Below are positions 1 to 4,896 of a stretch of DNA of 6,289 nt, one piece after another (positions within the stretch are counted from its first letter, which is position 1; every line of letters starts with the position of its first letter). The notes under the pieces are model-generated. The model was not told the DNA's origin, did no database searches, and worked only from the letters and a program-made list of their open reading frames with translations. Both the position numbers and the translations under genes were made by a program. The DNA is taken from contig JAQTQF010000113.1 of NCBI GenBank assembly GCA_028712345.1, forward strand, positions 1-6,289, read 5' to 3'. The stretch is from Phycisphaerae bacterium (lineage in GTDB: Bacteria > Planctomycetota > Phycisphaerae > Sedimentisphaerales > UBA12454).

Positions 1-6
1 ATGCTC

Positions 7-276
7 TTAACCCGTAAGATCAGTAACCTTGAAATCCGGCATCGCTTTGCCGTAGAACTCCATAAGAATAGGACCCCAGCTTCTGCCTTTGGAAACAATA
101 TCGCCAAGCCCCTTCGAGACGGCCTGGGACTTCTTCTCTGTATCATCTGACGAAGCAGCAGACGCAGTTTCGCCTTCCGGTCCTGCCTTCCGGCAGCCGA
201 TTACCATAAAGGAAAACACAAAAACAACTATCAGCAAAAATAAAATTGCTCTCCTGATTATGGCATTACATTCCAT
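7..276 (-). CDS. Lipoprotein with the start of a thioredoxin-like (redoxin) domain, stopped early
   Basis: The 89-residue product starts with a lipoprotein signal: a basic patch (R8, R9), a hydrophobic stretch from about residue 10 to 26, and a lipobox V25-I26-G27-C28, so it is probably lipidated at C28 and anchored in a membrane. A Ser/Ala/Lys-rich linker follows. The last residues (PDFKVTDLTG) match the first strand of AhpC/TSA and TlpA-type redoxins, where the sequence normally goes on as GK, a loop and then a WCxxC active site. Here TAA comes straight after the glycine, and the two codons beyond it are Glu and His, as in the common family wording GKEH. The gene therefore looks cut by a nonsense change or a one-base insertion. 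As written it has no catalytic domain. The start at 276 is chosen over upstream in-frame options because GGAG lies six bases before it and it follows the glycosyltransferase stop by 22 bp. Function as a thiol oxidoreductase is inferred from family only. Confidence 0.65.
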   Translation of the reverse strand: MECNAIIRRAILFLLIVVFVFSFMVIGCRKAGPEGETASAASSDDTEKKSQAVSKGLGDIVSKGRSWGPILMEFYGKAMPDFKVTDLTG

Positions 277-298
277 TATATTCTCCGATTCTTTAGAT

Positions 299-1900
299 TT
301 ATTTAATCTTGACAAAAAAACCGCGGCCGTTATCAATGCCCTCGACAGAAAGCAGAAACCTGCTGTCATTTTTCAGTTGTTCAAAATTTTCACCCGTCGC
401 GATTATTCCAATGCCAGAGGGATATTGGCTGCAAACCAAGTCTACATCACTGACAACCCTCACATCTCTGTCGAAATAGTATACAAATGAAGGGTTAACC
501 TTGCAATAAGCAACCACCTCTCTGCCGTCGGCGCAAATTGAAACATTCCGGGCAAAATCCTTTATTACGAAATTTTCGTTTTCCTGCATACTCTCAAAGC
601 AGGGCCAAAACATAATAAGCACACACGCCGCAGCGAAAAAACATACTATCGCGAGAACTTTTCTGCTACTCGCAAAAAGAACCGCCGCCGCAATGAAAAA
701 CGCAAGGGCTGCTGTAATCGAGCAGGTAATTAGATATCTTGCGGCAACGCCGCTCCTCAAAAGCCAGACAATCGCCCCAACCGTACCGGCGGAAAATATA
801 AAAAGGTGAACGGCTAAAAAAATGCTGGAGAACTTTCTGCTATACGCTTTGCGTAAAAATATCATATCGTCAAGGATAATCCCAACAAGAATCGCCATTG
901 CAGGCATCATCGGCAGGATATAATGCTGCCGTTTGCCACCACAAAGACTCATCGCGATAACACCGCCGACGAACCACAGCCACAGGTAAAACATCGGCCG
1001 CCGTTTCTTCTCCCACACGCTGTAAAACGGAGCGCCAAGGGCGAGCGGAATAAACGCACTGAACGGCGCCATATACACGAACATAATTTTGAAATAATAA
1101 TAAAATGGTTTCGAGCCGGCAGCATATTCGCCCGCCGCCCTGCCCAAAAATTCATTTTTCCATATTTCCACAGCCTGCGGACACTTTGCCAAAATAGCTA
1201 TCGGCCAGGGAAGAAATATAAGCAGAAACAAAATCACACCGGCTGCAGGCAGCAGCTTCGGGATAAATTTCCACTTCCTAAAAATTGCAAAGTAAAAAAA
1301 TAACGCCGGAAACATCACCGGCAATGGCGCCGGGCCCTTGGCCAGCATCGACAGGGAAAAACTTAACCAAAAAACAAGAGCGTATAAAACCTGTCTCCTG
1401 CGACTCTGCGCGATAACCGCCGAATAAAAACTCAGCATCGAAATAGCGACAAAAACCGACAGAGCCATCTCCGGCCGAGCCGTATGACTGTATCTGATAA
1501 AACAAAGAGATGTTGACCATATTAGCGACGAAAGTACGGCTATACTGACGCCCAGCCACTCGGAAACAAAATAAAAAATCGCCAAAGCCGAAACAACCGC
1601 TAACACTGCCGTTGGAAGCCGAACAACAAAATCGTTTATGCCTCCCGCCGCTTTGGCTGCAGCCGCAACCATCCAGTAACAAAGCGGGGTTTTATTTATT
1701 CGCACCTCACCGTTAAAAACCGGAACAACCCAATCCCCGCTATTGAGCATACCTCTGGCCGTCGCTGCAACATACGCCTCATGATTACCGACCGGCGAAA
1801 AACTCAATGCCCAGAAAGAAACTAAAACCGAAACTGCCGCAACCGCCAAAAAGGCAAACTTCTTCGCCGTCGCATCATTTACAATTCCGCCGTTCCACAT
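299..1900 (-). CDS. GT39/ArnT-like polytopic membrane glycosyltransferase (PMT_2 type)
   Basis: The product of about 533 residues fits the usual 500-600 residue size of the family. It has many hydrophobic segments (my rough estimate is ten to twelve) and a soluble tail from about residue 440. Family marks are the first outer loop (residues 38-76: PVGNHEAYVA, then SGDWVVPVFNGE and KTPLCYW), RPEMA near 142-146, AKGPAPLP near 187-194, and GKRQHYILPMMP near 322-333. Such enzymes move a sugar from a polyprenyl phosphate donor to a lipid or protein at the outer face of the cytoplasmic membrane; the acceptor here is unknown. The residue aligned with the usual catalytic Asp of the DE motif is His40, next to Glu41. 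The start is uncertain. A TTG at 1912 overlaps the thrC stop, but its AGGA touches the start codon; the ATG at 1900 is preferred although its AGGA is 12 bases away. The gene is probably co-transcribed with thrC and the downstream lipoprotein gene. Confidence 0.87.
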   Translation of the reverse strand: MWNGGIVNDATAKKFAFLAVAAVSVLVSFWALSFSPVGNHEAYVAATARGMLNSGDWVVPVFNGEVRINKTPLCYWMVAAAAKAAGGINDFVVRLPTAVLAVVSALAIFYFVSEWLGVSIAVLSSLIWSTSLCFIRYSHTARPEMALSVFVAISMLSFYSAVIAQSRRRQVLYALVFWLSFSLSMLAKGPAPLPVMFPALFFYFAIFRKWKFIPKLLPAAGVILFLLIFLPWPIAILAKCPQAVEIWKNEFLGRAAGEYAAGSKPFYYYFKIMFVYMAPFSAFIPLALGAPFYSVWEKKRRPMFYLWLWFVGGVIAMSLCGGKRQHYILPMMPAMAILVGIILDDMIFLRKAYSRKFSSIFLAVHLFIFSAGTVGAIVWLLRSGVAARYLITCSITAALAFFIAAAVLFASSRKVLAIVCFFAAACVLIMFWPCFESMQENENFVIKDFARNVSICADGREVVAYCKVNPSFVYYFDRDVRVVSDVDLVCSQYPSGIGIIATGENFEQLKNDSRFLLSVEGIDNGRGFFVKIK

Positions 1901-1908
1901 CTGCCTGT

Positions 1909-3261
1909 TCAATCCTGACTCATCAATTTAATTATCCGCTCAAGGTCATTCGGACATTCGGTCGGCGGATTACTGTATTTACCCGCCCCTTCCTTATGAT
2001 AATTCACCGTTACATTCGGGTCTTTCAGGCAATGGCCTGTAAGTACACAGGCAACTGTTTCGTTGGGCTTGATAACTTTCTCCGCCAGCAGAACACCCAA
2101 ACCCGCAATAGTCGCCGCCGAGGCAGGTTCGCAACCCAAACCATATTTTCCTATCAATGCCTTTGCATCGGTTATCGCTTCATCGGAAACGGCACGAACA
2201 ATACCATTGCAAATTTCAATAGCACGAAGACATTTTTTCAAATTCACAGGCCGGGAAATTTCTATCGCCGATGCGCAGGTATGCGGAGAAAAATTCTTCG
2301 CTGTCAGCTCAGCGTAAAAATCCTTATAAATTTTTTCATCGACTTCTCCGCCGTTCCATTTAAGCTTTCTGTTATTCACCAGTTCACACAGGGTATCGGC
2401 GCCGGTCGCGTTTATAATCGCAAGCCTCGGTATCCGGTCGATAAGACCGAGCTGTTTCAGTTCGCCGAACGCCTTACCGAACGCGCTGGAATTTCCCAAA
2501 TTTCCGCCAGGCACGACAATCCAGTCAGGCACAGACCAGCCGAGCCCTTCGAGAATACGATACATAATCGTCTTTTGGCCTTCGAGCCGAAACGGATTAA
2601 GAGAATTGAGAAGATACAGCCCCAGTTTCGTGCAAACCGCCTGAACCTGCTTCATACAGTCGTCAAAATCGCCGAGTATCTGAATTGTCTTTGCGCCGTA
2701 ATCCATCGCCTGGCTGAGTTTCCCGAACGCGATTCTGCCCGACCCGATAAAAACCGTGCACTTTATCCCGCAATGATGCGCGTAAAGAGCGACAGCCGCG
2801 CTGGTATTGCCCGTCGAAGCGCACGCGCACGATTTTGCGCCGACCATTTTGGCGTGACTGAACGCCGCGGTCATTCCGTTATCCTTGAACGAGCCGGAGG
2901 GATTAAGTCCCTCATACTGAAGATGAAGCGACCCTTTTTCCATCCCGATAAACTCAGCAAGCATATCGTTCTGCTGCAACAGGGTTTGCCCTTCGCCGAT
3001 GGATACCTTAAACTCATCAGGACAAAAATTTAGCAGTTCCCTGAACCGCCACACGCCGGAAAAATCGAGCCGGTTGTTTCGCGTCGTCCATCGTTTGCCA
3101 AAATCGGAAAGCTTTTTCGGTACAGCTATCTTGTCCCAGTTATATTTTATATCCAGCAAATCGCCGCATTGGGGACACTTGAAAAATGCCTCGCTGCATT
3201 CGAACTCCGCTCCGCAAGCGGGATTTATGCACTTTTGAAATGCTTGTTTATTTTCTGCCAT
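1909..3261 (-). CDS. thrC: Threonine synthase
   Basis: This 450-residue PLP enzyme converts O-phospho-homoserine to threonine and phosphate, the last step of threonine synthesis, in the cytoplasm. The N-terminus carries a small zinc-ribbon-like module with cysteines 11, 16, 29 and 32 (the last pair as CPQC), seen in one branch of the family. The PLP-binding lysine is K126 in NPSGSFKDNGM. ASTGNTSAA (148-156) and the phosphate-holding loop GGNLGN (252-257) are both present, as are NSLNPFRLEGQKT (219-231) and a C-terminal LTGHCLKDP. Length and motif order are those of a full, intact threonine synthase; the related enzymes cysteate synthase and threonine dehydratase are less likely given NPFRLEGQKT and GGNLGN. 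The ATG at 3261 has GGAG six bases upstream. It is the first gene of a minus-strand run with the glycosyltransferase, whose TTG start option overlaps this stop. A 19-bp palindrome just upstream may be a control site. Confidence 0.95.
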   Translation of the reverse strand: MAENKQAFQKCINPACGAEFECSEAFFKCPQCGDLLDIKYNWDKIAVPKKLSDFGKRWTTRNNRLDFSGVWRFRELLNFCPDEFKVSIGEGQTLLQQNDMLAEFIGMEKGSLHLQYEGLNPSGSFKDNGMTAAFSHAKMVGAKSCACASTGNTSAAVALYAHHCGIKCTVFIGSGRIAFGKLSQAMDYGAKTIQILGDFDDCMKQVQAVCTKLGLYLLNSLNPFRLEGQKTIMYRILEGLGWSVPDWIVVPGGNLGNSSAFGKAFGELKQLGLIDRIPRLAIINATGADTLCELVNNRKLKWNGGEVDEKIYKDFYAELTAKNFSPHTCASAIEISRPVNLKKCLRAIEICNGIVRAVSDEAITDAKALIGKYGLGCEPASAATIAGLGVLLAEKVIKPNETVACVLTGHCLKDPNVTVNYHKEGAGKYSNPPTECPNDLERIIKLMSQD

Positions 3262-3296
3262 TCTGTACTCCGTAAGTTCCTGAAATCGCCAATTTT

Positions 3297-3315
3297 ATAT
3301 CAAAAATTTTGATAT
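3297..3315. promoter_or_regulatory. 19-bp palindrome upstream of thrC, candidate operator
   Basis: Two perfect 9-bp arms, ATATCAAAA and TTTTGATAT, face each other around a single central A. The palindrome begins 35 bp upstream of the thrC start codon and overlaps a possible -10 hexamer (TATAAA, minus strand, 3294-3299), which is where a repressor of the thrC run would be expected to bind. The symmetry is seen directly; a regulatory role is inferred. The left half shares a 13-mer with a site in front of the HAD gene (4499-4511). An AT-rich palindrome in AT-rich DNA could also arise by chance. Confidence 0.4.
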
Positions 3316-3404
3316 GACAGATTACCCCAATTCCTCAAAAAAATCAAATATTTCATTTCCCGCCCATCCCGCACCAATTTGATATTTTTCTACCTTTTAT
3401 CACC

Positions 3405-3536
3405 ATCCGAAAGCCCGCAGGTTTACCCTGCGGGTCCGTGTTTAGCCCCCACCCCTGTGGTGGGGGTTCGTAATTTTGTTCGCGGTTAGCCCCGCCATCA
3501 CGGAGTTTACCCCTGCCAAGGCAGAAGCGGGGTTCT
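3405..3536. repeat. Two imperfect tandem copies of a ~66-bp GC-rich hairpin unit
   Basis: Three shared marks recur at a spacing of 65-66 bp. GGGGTTC at the right end of each unit ends at 3469 and 3535. GTTTA followed by a C-run starts at 3440 and 3505. A CGCGGTTAGCCC-like stretch starts at 3415 and 3481. Inside the left unit are two strong hairpins: CCCGCAGG/CCTGCGGG at 3414-3421 and 3427-3434 (5-base loop), and CCCCCACC/GGTGGGGG at 3446-3453 and 3459-3466 (5-base loop). The right unit has an outer stem at 3488-3495 with 3527-3534 (one G-T pair) around an inner CTGCC/GGCAG at 3513-3524. The layout resembles REP-like palindromic repeats. No coding potential is visible. Confidence 0.55.
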
Positions 3537-3606
3537 TGTCATTCCGAGCGAAGTCCTGCGTAGCTTTAGCGAAGGAGGATAAAGGATGGAAGGCGGAATC
3601 CGCGGG
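3537..3606 (+). repeat. GTCATTCCGAG-type palindromic intergenic repeat, copy 1
   Basis: The element opens with GTCATTCCGAGCGAAG and closes with GGCGGAATCCGCGGG. Its ends contain a perfect inverted 6-mer, ATTCCG at 3541-3546 and CGGAAT at 3594-3599. Between them lies a second imperfect stem-loop built on TCCTGCG and CGAAGGA (about 3554-3576). I recognise GTCATTCCGAGCGAAG...GGAATCC from memory as a wording common in bacterial intergenic repeats, but cannot confirm copy number here. It abuts the tandem hairpin block on its left. A related element lies at 4582-4636. Confidence 0.5.
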
Positions 3607-3607
3607 T

Positions 3608-3664
3608 AAAAAATATTTTTGAATTTTTATATGTAATTTTGATTTTTGATATTTTATTTTTGAT
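3608..3664. repeat. AT-rich tract with repeated TTTTGAT, ends in the HAD stop codon
   Basis: This stretch is almost pure A and T and repeats the word TTTTGAT several times. It contains one minus-strand copy of ATATCAAAAAT at 3642-3652, directly after the HAD stop. The last codon of the HAD gene (Lys) and its TAA are built from the same wording, so the tract may have grown into, or shaped, the C-terminus. A low-complexity origin is as likely as a regulatory one. Confidence 0.4.
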
Positions 3665-4397
3665 TTACTTCCTCAACAATCCCCGGCAGTTCGCTGACTT
3701 TTTCAACCACCATTAAATCCTGGGGAATCTTCCTGCCGTTCGTATAAGCCATCTTCAGAACCGCGAACATATTCGCCCCCCTTGCCCCCTTCATATCAAG
3801 TTTCATTTTATCACCGATAAAAAGGATATTCTCCGGCGGGCAATTTATCGCTCTGGCCGCCTGAACAAAAATTCTCTTATCGGGCTTGCGAAATTTGAAC
3901 TGATACGAATAAAGTCGAACGGGAAAAAACTTCAGCAGACCGAATTGTTCTAAATGTCTGTCAAGCGTTACCGCGTTAACAAATGTATTGGACAAAATGC
4001 CGAGTTTAATCCCCGCTGATTTCAACTTTTCAAGCGTCTCTGGCAAATCAGGTTCTATCTCAGCAAACCTGCTCAAAGGCTCGTACCAGCACCACGCGTA
4101 ATCGGCCCACTGCTCCGGCGTCAGTTTTACGCCCTTCCTCTGCTCGGCCTTTTTCAAAAGTTCAAAAGAATCAAAATCCCTGCCTGTCAGGTTTGAGAGA
4201 ATGTTAAAAAATCGGATTATTAGAAGATGACGAAGAAGGAAAAAATTCAGCGACCCTGCCGGCTGATTATGCCTGCAAAGAAAATCGTGCGCAAGCCCCC
4301 CGCCCTGCCGGAAAAGAGCAACGGCATCAACTTTGCCGAAATTCAGCAGAGTTTCGCCAAGATCAAAAAGCACCGCTTGGATTTTCTTTTCAGCCAA
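3654..4397 (-). CDS. HAD-superfamily hydrolase (subfamily IA-like)
   Basis: The product is a 247-residue cytoplasmic protein with the four HAD motifs in order. Motif I is F11-D12-L-G-E-T16, with nucleophile D12; motif II is ILSNT with S136; motif III is RKPD with K171; motif IV is FIGDKMKLD with D196 and D201. Residues of about 20-115 form a helical C1-type cap, as in phosphoglycolate phosphatase and haloacid dehalogenase relatives. The second Asp of the usual DxD, which acts as acid/base in phosphatases, is Gly14. The substrate cannot be told from sequence; a small phosphorylated metabolite is the family default. The start is TTG at 4397: no ATG or GTG lies in frame between the upstream stop (4419-4421) and motif I, and GAGG lies four bases before it. 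The gene stands alone, with its own promoter candidate at 4497-4525, and is bracketed by two related palindromic repeats. Confidence 0.85.
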   Translation of the reverse strand: MAEKKIQAVLFDLGETLLNFGKVDAVALFRQGGGLAHDFLCRHNQPAGSLNFFLLRHLLIIRFFNILSNLTGRDFDSFELLKKAEQRKGVKLTPEQWADYAWCWYEPLSRFAEIEPDLPETLEKLKSAGIKLGILSNTFVNAVTLDRHLEQFGLLKFFPVRLYSYQFKFRKPDKRIFVQAARAINCPPENILFIGDKMKLDMKGARGANMFAVLKMAYTNGRKIPQDLMVVEKVSELPGIVEEVNQK

Positions 4398-4420
4398 AGA
4401 ACCTCGTCCTCTGCGACATC

Positions 4421-4432
4421 ATTTTTGATATA
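4421..4432 (-). repeat. TATATCAAAAAT copy in the HAD leader
   Basis: On the minus strand this reads TATATCAAAAAT, identical over 12 bases to the plus-strand copy at 4499-4510 and to 3296-3307. It lies about 25 bp upstream of the HAD TTG start and faces the 4499 copy as an inverted pair 66 bp apart. A binding-site role is inference only. Confidence 0.4.
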
Positions 4433-4473
4433 TCCCTTAACCGCTTTCCAAAAAACAAGTTACAGCACAATCA

Positions 4474-4501
4474 ATACTGTACCGTCCCGCAGAGACAGTA
4501 T
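4474..4501. promoter_or_regulatory. Inverted repeat over the HAD -10 region, candidate operator
   Basis: Perfect 7-bp arms, ATACTGT (4474-4480) and ACAGTAT (4495-4501), are separated by 14 bases, giving 21 bp centre to centre, or two helix turns. The right arm overlaps the proposed -10 box (4497-4502), and the left arm lies just past the expected transcription start. That is a typical layout for a dimeric repressor. The symmetry is seen; the function is inferred. Confidence 0.4.
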
Positions 4502-4525
4502 ATCAAAAATTATAGGCGATGGCAA
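4497..4525 (-). promoter_or_regulatory. Candidate sigma70 promoter for the HAD gene
   Basis: Read on the minus strand, TTGCCA (4520-4525) and TATACT (4497-4502) each differ from consensus at one base and are separated by exactly 17 bases. TG one base before the -10 box adds an extended -10 motif. Transcription would begin near 4490, leaving a leader of about 90 bases before the TTG start codon. This is the best promoter match found in the window. Confidence 0.6.
4499..4511 (+). repeat. TATATCAAAAATT copy upstream of the HAD gene
   Basis: This 13-mer is identical to 3296-3308, the left part of the palindrome in front of thrC. It overlaps the -10 box and spacer of the HAD promoter, so it may simply reflect AT-rich promoter wording. 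Its recurrence in front of two different genes is the reason to list it. Confidence 0.4.
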
Positions 4526-4581
4526 TTGTTCAATTCCGCCAAAAAAACCTGTTATATCTTTAAGGTATCTAAAAATGCGAC

Positions 4582-4636
4582 TTGTCATTGCGAGGAGTTT
4601 TTGCGGCGTTTGTCGCCCAAAAACGACGAAGTAATC
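4582..4636 (+). repeat. GTCATTGCGAG-type palindromic intergenic repeat, copy 2
   Basis: The left end reads TTGTCATTGCGAGGAG and the right end CGACGAAGTAATCC. These are the outer parts of a dispersed repeat wording I recognise from many bacterial genomes (normally GTCATTGCGAGGAG...CGAAGCAATCC). Between them is a hairpin: G-TTTTTG-GGCG (4597-4608, one bulged C at 4604) pairs with CGCC-CAAAAA-C (4614-4624) around a 5-base loop, 11 base pairs in all. It has the same orientation as copy 1 at 3537-3606, but a different core. Confidence 0.5.
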
Positions 4637-4724
4637 CACATTTTCCGAATTATTAGAGGTATCCTATAGTATTATTACACAAAAAAGATTTAAAAAAGCA
4701 ATTAATTCTCTTGTTTGTCGGTTA

Positions 4725-4742
4725 GCGCCCCGGATTTGGCGC
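4725..4742 (+). other. Short GC stem-loop in the region upstream of pheA
   Basis: GCGCC (4725-4729) can pair with GGCGC (4738-4742) over an 8-base loop. It lies 150 bp upstream of pheA and stands out as GC-rich in AT-rich surroundings. With only five pairs and no T-run it is not called a terminator. It might be part of a folded leader together with the 4776-4800 stem-loop. Confidence 0.25.
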
Positions 4743-4775
4743 CTACAGACACTCTCAATTTGGTTGACTAATCAG

Positions 4776-4803
4776 ACTGGTTATGGTAAGTATAACCAGT
4801 TTT
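4776..4803 (+). terminator. Stem-loop with T-run upstream of pheA, attenuator-like or operator
   Basis: ACTGGTTAT (4776-4784) and ATAACCAGT (4792-4800) form a perfect 9-bp inverted repeat around a 7-base loop, and TTTT (4800-4803) follows on the plus strand. That is the shape of a weak intrinsic terminator about 90 bases before pheA, and leader attenuation is a known means of control for phenylalanine genes. The stem is AT-rich and the T-run short, and no competing antiterminator fold is evident. A protein-binding palindrome is an equal possibility. Confidence 0.35.
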
Positions 4804-4896
4804 AGGCCCCGATATACACTGGATTATCTTAAAATGCTGATTGGCGTACACTTACGATACAGTTATATCTCTGTGCTTTCTGTGATATTGCTATGA
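4783..4896 (+). CDS. Possible 37-codon upstream ORF overlapping the pheA start
   Basis: An ATG at 4783 opens a 37-residue frame ending in TGA at 4894-4896, which overlaps the pheA ATG (4893) as ATGA. The peptide starts MVSITSFRPRYTLDY, has four Tyr and one Phe, and a hydrophobic tail. An inner ATG at 4834 would give a 20-residue version. Stop-start overlap suggests translational coupling and would make up for the missing pheA ribosome binding site. Against it: no ribosome binding site is seen for the upstream ATG, that ATG lies inside the 4776-4800 stem, and the proposed pheA promoter at 4841-4869 would leave it untranscribed. It may well be chance. Confidence 0.2.
   Translation: MVSITSFRPRYTLDYLKMLIGVHLRYSYISVLSVILL
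4841..4869 (+). promoter_or_regulatory. Weak candidate promoter for pheA
   Basis: TTGGCG (4841-4846) and TATATC (4864-4869) each match the sigma70 consensus at four of six positions with a 17-base spacer. Transcription would start near 4876, giving a leader of about 17 bases with no ribosome binding site. TTGACT at 4764-4769 is a better -35 box but has no good -10 box at 16-18 bases. An alternative is that pheA is transcribed from further upstream through the stem-loops. Confidence 0.3.

Larger units (their letters stand above)
3262..3653. other. Intergenic region between thrC and the HAD gene
   Basis: I find no credible gene in these 392 bases. Moving left to right, the region holds the thrC ribosome binding site (CTCC on the plus strand at 3268-3271), a 19-bp palindrome, a stretch of unremarkable AT-rich DNA, a GC-rich block of hairpins in two tandem units, a GTCATT-type palindromic repeat, and an AT-rich tract up to the HAD stop codon. 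No clear sigma70 promoter for thrC could be set out: TATAAA at 3294-3299 on the minus strand could be a -10 box, but no matching -35 box sits at the right distance. None of the strong hairpins is followed by a T-run in either direction, so I do not call an intrinsic terminator for the HAD gene. Confidence 0.7.
4398..4892. other. Divergent control region between the HAD gene and pheA
   Basis: I see no firmly supported gene in these 495 bases. From the left they hold the HAD leader with a copy of ATATCAAAAAT, the HAD promoter with an overlapping inverted repeat, a GTCATT-type palindromic repeat, a very AT-rich stretch (about 4640-4715) that could carry UP-like elements, two stem-loops and a weak candidate promoter close to pheA. 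A 37-codon reading frame (4783-4896) overlaps the pheA start but has no supporting homology. Confidence 0.65.

Noticed and set aside
1807..3033. A long open frame of about 408 codons on the plus strand, opposite thrC
   Set aside because: It lies wholly opposite well-supported genes, shows no family resemblance, is rich in Arg, Ser, Phe and His in the manner of antisense frames, and has no sensible ribosome binding site. It is a shadow of the codon bias of thrC.
3413..3468. The two GC-rich hairpins as intrinsic terminators of the HAD transcript
   Set aside because: Neither is followed by a T-run on either strand, and both recur as parts of a tandem 66-bp unit, so a repeat element explains them better.
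3405..3536. A CRISPR array
   Set aside because: There are only two imperfect units with no spacer-like unique sequence of constant length, no cas gene is in view, and the repeat itself is GC-rich hairpin DNA.
3262..3653. A riboswitch or T-box controlling thrC
   Set aside because: The hairpin block is more than 130 bp upstream of thrC, shows no aptamer core that I recognise, and has a repeat structure that explains it without a switch.
4227..4634. A 135-codon plus-strand frame running from the HAD gene through the intergenic repeat
   Set aside because: It is antisense to HAD over its first half and then crosses a promoter and a palindromic repeat; the composition is Lys/Ser-rich without any domain.
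4764..4793. TTGACT at 4764 as the -35 box of a pheA promoter
   Set aside because: At 16-18 bases downstream there is only GTAAGT/TAAGTA/AAGTAT; the TATAAC that looks like a -10 box is 21 bases away, outside the workable range.
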